The translations under genes and the position numbers were made by a program. Of a stretch of DNA of 64,000 bases, positions 12,101 to 22,054 are shown in pieces. Source of the DNA: Corythoichthys intestinalis (Eukaryota > Chordata > Actinopteri > Syngnathiformes > Syngnathidae). The stretch is taken from contig NC_080416.1 of assembly GCF_030265065.1 (NCBI RefSeq), positions 6,571,501 through 6,635,500 on the forward strand, in the 5' to 3' direction. The notes beneath the pieces are model-generated. The model did not search any database and had not been told where the DNA came from. It saw nothing but the letters and a program-made list of their open reading frames with translations. How positions within the stretch are numbered: position 1 is the first letter of the stretch; every line of letters starts with the position of its first letter.

Positions 12101-15100
12101 CCAGAACATTTATTTCGATTGTTATTTACATCTGTAGCGCTGCAATGCACGCTAAGGGGCATGTTGGATGACAACAGCGTTGATAGCAGGTGGAGCAGTG
12201 ATGGCCAAATGAAGCTTCTTGAAGCAATGATACTGTTTTTTTGGGTCCATATACCATTTCCGACACCTGTTGTGTACCGAACATTATCAAATGAACCACC
12301 ATGAAGCTTTGAACCAGTTGGCTGCCAAGCTTCATGGTGGTTAATTTGGTCTTATGACAGTTGTATGATGCCGCTGTCAAATAAAGTGTTACCAAATAAT
12401 ATATTTTGGTTTAATATCCTATAAATCAGAGAGGACAGCTGTGGCTTATAGTCTAGTGTTGCTTATCTATGAACAAATGCCGTTTATGTGTCAAATTTGG
12501 TTGGTGGCGGCTTATAGTCAAGTGCGCCTTATAGTCCAAAAATTACAGTATATCATTAACTTCATTTATGTCCAGTCAGCATCTTTTACATCCAAACAAA
12601 AGTAACATAATTTGCCAGATGAAATTTCATGACAGCTGTCATAAGCATTCATTAATGCGCATCAAAGTGTTATGACATAATTACGATCGTCTTATGACAG
12701 TCTTATTAACCCACTTTCAAATAAAGTGTTACAAAAATGGTTTTAACGCTTATATACTGCTAGCAATGGGAACTTCTGGGTACCTCACAATACGAGGCAC
12801 ACGATAACAATTATCTCATGATAATTACAAAAACAGTTATGGATACATGGGTCAAGAAAATCATTCTACAATATACAATCTACAGGGCTGGCCAAAAGTA
12901 TTGGCACCCCTGCAATTCTGTCAGATAATGCTCAATTTCTCCCAGAAAATGATTGCAATTACAAATGCTTTGGTGGTAATATCTTCATTTATTTTCCTTG
13001 CAATGAAAATACACAAAAGAGAATGGGGGAAAAAAAAAATCAAATCATTACTATTTTACACAAAACTTCAAAAATGGGCCGGACAAAAGTATTGGCACCC
13101 TTGAAAAATCATGTGATGCTTCTCTAATTTGTGTAGTAATTAACAGCACATAACAGGTGGTGGCAATAACTAAACCACACGTGCAGCCAGTTAAAATGGA
13201 TTAAAGTTGACTCAACCTTTGTCCTGTGTCCTTGTGTGTACCACATTGAGTATGGAGAAAAGAAATAAGACCAAAGAACTGTCTGAGGACTTGAGAAGTA
13301 AAATTGTGAGGACGCATGGGCAATCTCAAGGCTACAAATCCATCTCCAGGGACCTGGATATTCCTCTGTCTACCGTGCACAGTGTCATCAATAAGTGTAA
13401 AGCCCATGGCACTGTGGCTAACCTCCCTAGATGTGGACGGAAAAGAAAAATTGACGAGAGATTTCAAAAAAAGATTGTACGGATGGTGGATAAAGAACCT
13501 CGACTAACATCCAAGCAAGTTCAAGCTGTCCTGTAGTCTGAGGGTACAACAGTGTCAACCCGTACTATCTGTCGGCGCCTGAATAAAAAAGGACTCTATG
13601 TTAGGATACCCAGGAAGACCCCACATATGACCCAGGGACATAAAAAAAGCCAGGCTGAGTTTGCCAAAACTTACCTGAGAAGCCAAAAACGGTTTGGAAG
13701 AATGTTCTCTGGTCAAATGAGACAAAAGTAGAGCTTTTTGGGAAAAGGCATCAACATAAGAGTTTGCAGGAAAAAAAAAAAAAACTAGGCCTTCAAAGAT
13801 AAGAACACAGTGGAGGTTCCCTGATGTTTTGGGGTTGCTTTGCTACCTCTGGCACTGGACTGCTTGACCGTGTGCATGGCATTATGAAGTCTAAAGACTA
13901 CAGACAAAGTTTGCAGCATAACGTAGGGCCCAGACTGAGAAAGCTGGGTCGCCCTCAGAGGTCATGGGTCTTCTAGCAGGACAATGATCCAAAACACACT
14001 TCAAAAAACACTAGAAAATGGTTTGAGAGAAAGCACTAGAGACTTCTAAAGTGGCCACCAATTAGCCCAGACCTGAATCACATAGAGCACCTGTGGAGCG
14101 ATCTGAAAATGGCAGTTTGGAGAAGGCACCCTTCAAATCTCAGAGACCTGTAGCAGTTGGCCAGAGAAGAATGGTCTAGAATTCCAGCAGAGCATTGTAA
14201 GAATGTCATTGATGGATATCAATAATACCGTATTGGCCCGAATATAAGACGGTGTTTTTTGCATTGAAATAAGACTGAAAAAGTGGGGGTCGTCTTTTAT
14301 TCGGGGTCTAGACATTATACCCATTCACGACGCTAGATGGCGCCAGATATCATTGAAGCGATGTTCTGTCATGACAAATCTCAGCTACTCTCAAGTTTAT
14401 CCAATTTGCATTATTTTATTGCATCCTTATTCAGATTTGTCTCAAAACTAGTTGCAGTTAGACTTCACTTTGATGGTTAATGCAGTTATTGCAATTTTGT
14501 TGTTTTATCACAATAGATTGGTTTATTTACATTTCAAAAACCAGAAGCCATTCATTTACAAATGTGATTGCACTTTAGTTTACATAATTAAATGTTCAGA
14601 TATTAAGATTTGAATGAGGCAAAAGAACATGCTTTTGCTCTCAAATATATTGTTATAATATTTTTTTTCAGATGTACTGTAATTATTTTCTTTATAAAAA
14701 TTAATTTGGTGTTCAAAGGGTCGTCTTATAATCAGGGCCGTCTGATGTTCAGGCCAATACGGTATATAAAGGTTGTGCTACCAAGTATTAGGCTGAGGGT
14801 GCCAATACTTTTGTCTGGCCCATTTTTGAAGATTTGTGTAAAATAATCATGATTTAATATTTTTTTCATTCCCTTTTTTGTTTTTCAGTGCAAGCAAAAT
14901 AAATAAAGATATTTTAGTACCAACGCATTTGTAATTGCAATAATTTTCTGTGAGAAATTGAGCATTATCTGACAGAACTGTAGGGGCGCCAATATTTTTG
15001 GCCAGCACTGTCGACGTCCAAGGATGGCAGCGAATGAACTTCATTCGCTGCCATCCTCCCACTTCAAATGGATTGGACGTCTACTAGTGATAAACTCACT

Positions 15101-16854
15101 AGTGCATCAAGTTATCTCAATTACCTAAATTTCAACACCATGATTGGATTCACACGGTACGATTTTTCTAGTTGTTTCGGTACCAACCAGTTGGGTCGCG
15201 GGCATCCTATCCTCCTGGAAGTGTCTTTGCAGATGAGCAGGCAGTTGCAAGGGCACCTCACGTACTTTTTCCCAGTGGGCGGGTTCTTGATAGGCTACAA
15301 CAGAACAAGAGAAAACGTGATGGACGACCGGTTTTTGACGGATACTTTGCCGACTGGACGTACGGTGGCTTCGTTGCAGAGCGTGCATTTGACCACGTGC
15401 TGGTGCAGCTTGCCGTCCAGCTGGATGAGGGATTGGCACACGCGGCAGTTGATGACGGGGACGCCGCCCGCGTCCGGGCTGGCGATGGCCGTGTACGGCG
15501 GGGGAAGTTCCGCTTCAGGCAAAAACAACAAATGAACTCAGTTTTCATCCACAGTTTTTTATTTCTTTAATGTCAATGATTTAAATTTTATTTTTTCTTA
15601 TTTTTTTCTTTATCTTTATCTTTTCTTTTTCTTTATTTTTAATTTATTCTTATTTATTTTTCTATAAAATACATAAATATTAAAAAAAATAACTTTTTTT
15701 GTGTTATTATTATTATTATTATTATTATTATGTATTATTACTGTACTGCATTATTGTTGTATTTTTAGTAATTAAATTAAATATTTAAAAAATATAGAAG
15801 GTATTTGAAAACAAGCATTTTGAAGTAAGTTTTTAGTTTTAAAAAATAATGCATATTTTTATCTACAAAATATACATAAGGAATACTAAGTAATTCAAGA
15901 TATTTTCATCGGAAAATAAACCTGTAAAAAAAGAATTAAAAATAATTTTCAAAATAAGGATTCATAAAAACAAAAGTATTTTTTTTAAACATTAATGAGT
16001 TCGACTGACGGAAGATCATTCTTGTTTTTTATATATAAATGTTAAGAACACAAAAAAATATTTTTTTTTGTACTTGTACTAGTTGATGGTATATTTAGAT
16101 CTAAAGATCTAAAATTATTTTGTCAGATTGTGCCAGACAAAATAATTTGAACATCTATGGCAGTCACAGGCAGCCAATTGCAGTTGCTTCATGTAAATGT
16201 ATGCAAAGTGGTTTTCAATCTCAGGGGAGGCTGTAACATGAGATGACTGCAACCACATAGCAAATGGCTACATTCAAATGTTCTAGTCTATGATCACACA
16301 TAATGCCAAAAATCAACATTATTATGTTATCACCTGATATTCATCAAGTTAAAAAAACATTTTTAAGGTGTGCCTTATTGGAATAATTTCATTTCCATTC
16401 ATTTCAATGGGTAAATATTTGCGGTTTTGAGATACAAGCGTCGCCACTAACCAAACCAAACTTCTATTTCAAGGCACCACAATAAACAAAAAACGTATTC
16501 ATACTACAAAATCACGCGATCGAAAGGGGGAAAAAAAGAAATAGCGACATATAAGGGTCGATTGTTCCATTCGATTAAGGGTTAGAATAAAGCAATGTCT
16601 TTGAATGACCATGTTGCATTTTCACCAAAGACACTTAAGTGAACCGGGTGATGTAGCATTTCCGTAGCTCGCCGTTAACGATCGCAGGCCTCTCGTCGGT
16701 TAGTTAACCCACTTCCCACACCCATGGGCGCCCCTCTTCGCTAGCTAGTACGCACTTTACCTCGGGGGCTGGGGTCGTGCAGGTAGGGCGGCGCGTTCTC
16801 CGAGGTGGGGGTGGACAGCAGCGGGGAGCGCTCGTCCGTGCCGTCGGAGGCCAT
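9124..16854 (-). CDS. pip4p2: Type 2 phosphatidylinositol-4,5-bisphosphate 4-phosphatase (TMEM55A)
   Basis: Seven exons on the minus strand: 16761-16854, 15364-15512, 15188-15294, 11272-11395, 11076-11128, 10843-10933 and 9124-9267. They total 762 bases, 253 residues plus stop; the human protein is about 257. The family removes the 4-phosphate from PI(4,5)P2 on late endosome/lysosome and phagosome membranes. Seen here: N-terminus [13 protein letters not shown], proline-rich [11 protein letters not shown], paired CxxC zinc-type motifs (CRVCQSL, CTLCNEA, CPCNC, CGHCGN, CPHC), and a CX5R catalytic-type motif CKDTSRR at about residues 103-109. Two membrane segments lie near residues 188-208 and 217-240. 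The [10 protein letters not shown] segment fits TMEM55A rather than TMEM55B. The introns carry a hAT (9331-9973), nested MITEs (11527-12733) and a Tc1 (12883-15010). Confidence 0.96.
9331..9973. mobile_element. Non-autonomous hAT in the last pip4p2 intron
   Basis: The ends TAGGGCTGTCAAACGATTAA and ...ATTTTGACAACCCTA are inverted. A perfect 8-bp duplication CTTAAAAT flanks it (9323-9330 and 9974-9981). The interior is AT-rich with a GCAGAGGGCGGCAGAACT segment and no coding frame. A lone terminal fragment of the same family is at about 62085-62125. Confidence 0.85.
9982..10842. other. AT-rich intron DNA with a repeat fragment
   Basis: About 9985-10520 is A/T-rich simple sequence. About 10620-10800 contains a degenerate fragment of a dispersed fish repeat (CAAGGACACTTTGCCATGG, then GGAATCGAACATACAACC). 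It has a tRNA-arm-like look but is not a tRNA gene, because no cloverleaf can be drawn. Confidence 0.4.
11527..12733. mobile_element. Three-level nest of MITEs in a pip4p2 intron
   Basis: An outer GGTTACACTTTG...AAATAAAGTGTTAC element (11527-11641, resumed 12553-12733) is split by an element with TGTAATTTTCAAACAATAAG / CCAAAAATTACAG ends (about 11642-12552). That element contains another copy of the first family (about 11752-12395). No coding capacity. Confidence 0.7.
12765..12880. repeat. Fragment of a hAT terminus
   Basis: The stretch from GGGAACTTCTGGGTACCTCA through GAAAATCATTCTACAATAT resembles the left end of the hAT at 45686-47515. It is the sequence into which the adjoining Tc1 element inserted. 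Confidence 0.5.
13252..14213 (+). pseudogene. Decayed Tc1-like transposase
   Basis: It starts [15 protein letters not shown] and keeps a good paired helix-turn-helix region: [20 protein letters not shown], then [21 protein letters not shown]. The first open stretch is 94 residues and ends at a stop at about 13534. Downstream, Tc1 catalytic-core sequence can be followed in pieces to about 14213 but with several further stops and frame changes. The protein is not functional. Confidence 0.85.
14228..14762. mobile_element. MITE with TA target inside the Tc1 element
   Basis: Its ends are CCGTATTGGCCCGAATATAA and ...TCAGGCCAATACGG, flanked by TA (14226-14227 and 14763-14764). It is younger than the Tc1 copy it interrupts. 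The subterminal GGGTCGTCTT motif occurs at both ends. Confidence 0.8.
15011..15100. repeat. Dispersed fold-back repeat
   Basis: GGATGGCAGCGAATGAA is followed at once by its inverse TTCATTCGCTGCCATCC, then ATGGATTGGACGTCTACTAG. At least a dozen full or partial copies of this sequence occur in the window, for example at 45855-45985, 54228-54380 and 58290-58405. Confidence 0.8.
15550..16660. other. AT-rich pip4p2 intron 1
   Basis: Simple AT-rich sequence including an ATT microsatellite at about 15703-15731. No exon or recognisable element apart from short dispersed-repeat fragments (near 16155 and 16390). Confidence 0.6.
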
Positions 16855-17070
16855 TGTGGCGCGATGGCCGGAGGTGGCGAGGCGAGGCGAATCGAGCCCG
16901 TTCCCGGCGTCGGCTGGCTGGACGAGTCACTCGCTCGATTTCTCCTCCGGTCCCGCAGCCACGGAGGGGTGACGTCACGCTACGGCTTGGTTAACCAAAG
17001 GGGGAGGGAGGCGCATGCGCAGACAGGAGGTGGGTGCAGTTCTAAAACGGTACCGCGAGGTCGCACTGTG
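16660..17070 (-). promoter_or_regulatory. GC-rich promoter region of pip4p2
   Basis: The DNA around the first coding exon (ATG at 16852-16854) is locally GC- and CpG-rich in an otherwise AT-rich window. This is typical of a housekeeping vertebrate promoter. No TATA box stands out, and the start site itself cannot be placed. Confidence 0.5.
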
Positions 17071-17388
17071 ACCTTACTCATTTCCAAATTTTTGGGCTGT
17101 AATAGACGTCAAATTTAAACCCTAGTACCACAAATGTATCCATTTTAAAATTTATATAATTATTGTTATTTTGTTTGAATTTATTGACCTCTATCAACAT
17201 GAAAATTATTATAAACACAGGAAATAAAACCGTCCAAGGAAAAGAACATAACCATGTTTCATTGCAAAAGCGTACCGCAAGCAACACGTCACTTTAGCTA
17301 ATTAATATTCATGACGTTAGCAACTGTTGCTAGGGGGGTCAAGCTCGCGTTTGTCCCTCATTCTAAATGAATGTAAATAGTGTACGAA

Positions 17389-17530
17389 CGAGATGTTAAC
17401 CGAGCTAAACCTTCCAATTCTGTCCGAAAATGATGTCTCTGGTGCCAAATTCAGTGGTATAGATGTGGAAGAACATACAAATGTTTAGTTAAAGAGATGG
17501 CTTGAGTGTCGAGGGCTGAAAAAGAGCCAA
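17389..17530 (+). pseudogene. SAP-domain gene fragment (5' part)
   Basis: The frame reads SENDVSGAKFSGIDVEEH, then [13 protein letters not shown], the helix-turn-helix signature of a SAP DNA-binding motif. One in-frame stop falls just before LKRW. The same frame is present without that stop at 46289-46443. SAP motifs bind AT-rich or scaffold DNA; the role in this element is not known. Confidence 0.6.
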
Positions 17531-18057
17531 CCTGATCCAGAGGTAGCTTTTTTATCGACACCTTTTTATTGTGTGCATTGCCTTACACCACTGACAATGA
17601 CATTCTCCCGTTTCAACTAGCTATCCTTTACCACCGTAGGCCCCGTCTTTCTTATATATTATATCATCTGTTTGTCTGACGTCTCTGACCGTTCTTGGGG
17701 GTTATTTATATTGCTATTTTTGTGTAGCGATCACAAATGCTACTCAGTGACAGCCAACACTTTTAATTTTTTCATTAATAACAAATCTTTATTCTGTTAA
17801 TTTATTTACACTTCCCCCTTCCTAAGGTTGTTTCTTTACAAAAGAAAAGGTAATTCTATTAAATCTAGAGCCTACCCGTAGGCATGAACAGGGTTACTAT
17901 TCAAAAAGACCATGGCCAAACATGGCTAATTTATTTAAACATCTGTGTTCTGTATGACTGTTGTGATATATAAATACATTTTTTAAAAACATTTCCAGGT
18001 CATTAATTGTCAGACAGAAGCAGCACGGTAAAAGGCCATGCTAAAAAAATAAGTATA

Positions 18058-18310
18058 TCAAAATGGCTGCCCTCTTCGGGGCAGGATTGTCAATGTGAAC
18101 AAAATGTAAAATGCATATGGCTTCACCTTTCTGGCGTTAAACTGGTATTTTGGACGTCCGCACAAGTTAATCCATTGTTCACATTTTTTCGTCCGAGTTT
18201 TTGGATTCAGGAAACGTATCAAGAAAACATCCTTCACATGTCGTAATGTCAAGAGTCGTTTCTACAAGTTCCATAGCAGCAGTGTTTAATCGGCACACTC
18301 TTTTTTGAAA
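18058..18310 (-). pseudogene. THAP zinc-finger fragment
   Basis: The minus strand reads HCCYGTCRNDS, then a stop, then KDVFLIRFLNPKTRTKKCEQ and WINLCGRPKYQFNAR. This follows the C-x4-C ... F.P ... W order of a THAP finger. THAP fingers are the DNA-binding domain of P-element and Kolobok transposases. Confidence 0.6.
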
Positions 18311-18450
18311 GATTACCGGCAAAAAACAAGTAGTAATAGCATTGGTGTATGCGAGCGTGCTTCTATGTTGACCTCCTTCCGGTTTACGATGGTGACGTCA
18401 CGCAGCCTTGTGGTCTAAAAATAGCATTCATGCAGTATGCCATTGACAGC

Positions 18451-19882
18451 AGGGGCGGAAATTAAGGGGGTGCGACCGCACCCAGGCCCGGTTTGTGGGC
18501 GTAAAGTGGGCGTGGTTGGGCCAGGGGAAGGTCAAAACAGAAAGGTAAGCTAATACGCGGAGCTGTAATATAGTGGGTAAATGTCTCTCTGCCAGCTGAT
18601 TGGATCATGTACCATCTGTAGTATTTATATTTATTTAGTTGGATTGAACTGTGTATTTGTAATCAAAACATTTTATAAACTATACAAAAATGTATTTTTA
18701 ATACAATGTGTTTTGCTGATATTATAGCTCATTTGTTCATAGACTTTATAATTTATTGACATGGCACATTCCCCATTCACTGAGTCATGCCTTCCCGAAG
18801 GGGGCAATCCAACACTCCGCTTCATTTATTTGCAGTCGGTCACATGCAGCGATCTAACGCCGGTTTTAGGTTGAAAAAGTACAAAAGCTGTACTGCATAC
18901 AAACAGGAAGGATTGTCTCAGGAGTGATTTGTTCGTGTATTCAAGGTAGTTATTATATTTTTAGTACCATGCATGCATTTAGAAACGTGAAAAAAAATCA
19001 ATGGGAGAAATTAGCCGCTACAGCAATAGCATTATATGCTAATTGCCTTACTGACTAGCCTCATAGTTCGCAATATTTACGTAAAATAAATGCTACCTGC
19101 ACGTTTTTTAACCAAGAATCGAGACTGTTTTACATCCATATCTACTGTGTAAAGAATTCGGGGATTTAAGCATTTATTCACGAGAATTTGCAACGGAAAA
19201 AGCTCTTGGTTTACATATAGTGGACGCTAATTTCCCTACTGACTAGCCTCATAGTTCGCATTGTTTACGTAAAATTAATGCTACCTGCACGTTTTTTTTT
19301 TTGCTTTTAACCAAGAATCGAGACTGTTTTACGTCCATATTTATAAAGAATTCAGGGATTTAAGCATTTATTCACAAGAATTTGCAACGGAAAAAGCTCT
19401 TTGTTTACATATGGCGGTCGCCAATTTCCCTACTGACTAGCCTCATAGTTCGCAATATTTACGTAAAATAAATGCTACCTGCACGTTTTTTTTTTTACTT
19501 TTAACCAAGAATCGAGACTGTTTTACATCCATAGCTATAAAAAATTCAGGGATATAAGCATTTATTCACAAGAATTTGCAACGGAAAAAGCTCTTTGTTT
19601 CCATATGGCAGCTGCTAATTTCTTTATGACTACCCTTATAGTTTGCAATATTTATGTAAAATAAATGCTACCTGCACGTATTTTTGCTTTTAACCAAGAA
19701 TCGAATTTGTTTTACATCCGTATCGATAAAGAATTCAGGGATTTAAGCGTTTATTCACAAGAATTTTCGACGGAAAAAGCTCTTTGTCTGTGTTTCCACT
19801 TGGTCAGCTTTGACGAAGATAGGCCCGCTATGAATCAGCCCCGGGCCCCGTCAATACATTATGAAGTCTATGATTTGTTTTA
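18451..19882. mobile_element. Element with internal about 190-bp tandem repeats, copy 1
   Basis: It begins near CAGGGGCGGAAATTAAGGGG, a hAT-like terminus, and ends near ...GGGCCCCGTCAATACATTAT. A related copy in the opposite orientation is at about 59615-60500. No transposase is visible. The bounds are approximate because I could not find a target duplication. Confidence 0.55.
19050..19800. repeat. About 190-bp tandem repeat, four units
   Basis: Each unit runs from GCAATATTTACGTAAAATAA through AACCAAGAATCGAGACTG and AATTTGCAACGGAAAAAGCT to GACTAGCCTCATAGTTCG. Unit starts fall near 19070, 19257, 19457 and 19645. The last is the most diverged. Confidence 0.85.
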
Positions 19883-20229
19883 GACTATTATGAGGGTTTA
19901 TTATACAGATGAGGAAGTTTGTATTTTTGAATGACTATGATGTTCTATTCGTTTTTGTTAATGCAGATGTTTATTCCTGCAAGAGAATCACAATTTAAAA
20001 GTTTTTGCCATTATTTATTCCTCCCTCGCATTCCACATTATATATGTCAAGGTTTTTGGCTTGTCTTCATAAACACAGGTGGGGGGAAAAAAGTGAAGAA
20101 ATGCCATGTGTTATTTAAGAGCTTGTATACATGCCTTGTAAAGATTCTGTGAGTAAATTAATCCCCCTTTTCTTGTTAATTTTCTCCTTTAGCATCCAGA
20201 AAGATTACTTGTGAGGTCTGCTCTTGATT

Positions 20230-20433
20230 AGTTGGACTTTTGGGAGTGTTGCTGAGGCGGCCCAGTAAACAGAGCGCACGTTGCAGACCAGAACTCATTC
20301 TTTCCGATGACTTCAGGCAGTCACGTCGGACGAGCGCGACGGAACGGTCTCACGCCTCGCCCAAGCTTTCTTTGGATGTTAAACTGTATTTTTCATAAAC
20401 AGCAAGAAAAGACATTTAAGGTTTAACAATAAG
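20230..20433 (+). other. Likely 5' non-coding exon of the 207-residue secreted protein gene
   Basis: A locally GC-richer stretch (AGAGCGCACGTTGCAGACC, then GGACGAGCGCGACGGAACGG) ends in a strong donor, AATAAG|GTAAGT, at 20433/20434. The coding exon at 22046 has a matching acceptor and begins nine bases before its ATG, so an upstream leader exon is required. This is the best candidate; its 5' end is not defined. Confidence 0.45.
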
Positions 20434-20582
20434 GTAAGTTTTGCGGACGATATTTCAGCTTTAAATATGCAAAACAGGGTATTTCTTGTTTTTTCTCCCA
20501 AGTCTGGTGTGCTCTATGTAGTTTGAAGAAAGACTGTATGGAACCGTTTTTATACTTTATATGTTAAATGAAATGTGTAAGG

Positions 20583-21554
20583 TATTGCTGTAACGATGAA
20601 TCAATTAACTCGAGTAGTTCGATTAGAAAATAGATTAGAATTAAATTTTGTTGATTCGAGTGTTTGTTTAATTAAAGTGGTGTTGTAATGGTTTGTTTTG
20701 AAATTGTTTGCATTTAGTTTTATTGATTTGGATGGATACACTGCCCTCTACTGGCAACAGTGAATATGACATAACTCATTTCATGGCTGAATCCAGCTTC
20801 TCCCTGTTAAGACCAACATAAGCTAAGTTTTTGTTTGAGCTAATATTTTTAATGCATTCGTAGTTTATAGGTATATTTCGCTGTTTTTTGTGGGAATATG
20901 TGTCTGAACCATTTAAGAGCTTTATTATATATATTTTTAAAAAGCATTAGCATTTTAAAGCATTTAAGCTAGCAGACATTTGCTATGTAAGTTAGCCAAT
21001 TGTTATTTTGTTGTACTTAGATCCTTATTTATTTTTTTATACTGTTTGAAGCTCAGCTCAGGTATTTATATTTTCGTTTAATTAAAGTGGGGTTGTAATA
21101 TTTGTTTTTAAAGTGTTTGCATTTAGTTTTATTGTTTTTGGTGGATACACTGCCTTCTAGTGGTAAAACTGAATATGACAACTCATTTCACATGGCTGAA
21201 TCCAGCTGCTCCCTGTTAAGACCAACATAAGCTAGGTTTTTATTTTTTATTCACAATTTAGTTCACAGGTATTTACCAGTATGTGTAATATGTGTTTGAA
21301 CCATTTGTTGAAAGCATTGTAAAAAATGAAATAAACGTTAGCATTTGATAGCATTTAAGCTAGCGTACGTTTGCTATGTAAGTTAGCCAATTGTTATTTT
21401 GTTGTACTTAGATCCTGATTTTTTTTTTTATACTGTTTGAGGCTCAGCTCAGGTATTTACATTTTTTTATGTTCCTTATCCAATTACTCGATTACTCGAA
21501 CTAACTAGTTAATCGATTAATCGACTACTAAAATAATCGATAGCTGGAGCCCTG
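20583..21554. mobile_element. Non-autonomous hAT with internal duplication
   Basis: The flanks GTGTAAGG (20575-20582) and GTGTTATG (21555-21562) match at 6 of 8 bases. The ends carry TTCGATTA / AATAATCGATAGCTGGAGCC motifs of the TAGGGCTGCAGC family. About 20665-21060 and 21070-21470 are two diverged copies of the same internal sequence (TTTAATTAAAGTGG, then GGATACACTGCC). Confidence 0.65.
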
Positions 21555-22054
21555 GTGTTATGACGACATACTGATATGCGGATTCTTTTGGTTGGGCTGT
21601 CCGTAACACTTTTTCGAGGAAAAAAAATGTCAGAAAATGTATTTGAACTCTTTTACATAAAATACATTTAACTGCAATTTTGTCTCCATATTGATTTTTT
21701 GAAATATTTATTTAAAATGTAAAATTTTAAGGACTAAAAAAAATGTTCATTGAATAAAATTCCACATTTCCTAATCATTTGAAGTATTTTAACTGTATTT
21801 AAAAATGTTTTTGCATGTTTGTAATACATTCCCGATAACAATTCAACTCACTGGCTGCCATTGACGGCGATAAACGTCCAATCCATTTAAAGTGGGACAT
21901 AGCGAATGAATAAACGTTCAGCCTCGATGTCTACCAGAGATAATCTCATTTTAATTCAGAGCAAATGGAAATTAGATGTCTATTACCATCAGTGGCAGTG
22001 ACGTTTTGAATTCAATCAAAGATATAACATCACTTTGTGTTTCAGAGTTTGGAG

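Larger units (their letters stand above)
12883..15010 (+). mobile_element. Tc1-like transposon with nested MITE
   Basis: The inverted ends start CAGGGCTGGCCAAAAGTATT and close ...CAATATTTTTGGCCAGCACTG, with TA on the left. It holds a decayed transposase (13252-14213) and a MITE (14228-14762). The terminal inverted repeats are long, over 100 bases, including ATTTGTAATTGCAAT near both ends. It sits in pip4p2 intron 3. Confidence 0.85.
17260..18445. mobile_element. THAP/SAP two-gene DNA transposon relic, copy 1
   Basis: It shares ends and order with the copy at 46161-47255: AGCGTACCGCAAGCAACAC on the left and ...AATAGCATTCATGCAGTATG on the right. Left part, + strand: decayed SAP-type frame (about 17389-17530). 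Right part, - strand: THAP-type zinc finger (about 18058-18310). The middle is non-coding and AT-rich. Probably an internally deleted, non-mobile derivative. Confidence 0.65.

Noticed and set aside
15125-15570. + strand frames over pip4p2 exons 2-3
   Set aside because: They are antisense to well-conserved pip4p2 exons and cross its introns without splice sites.
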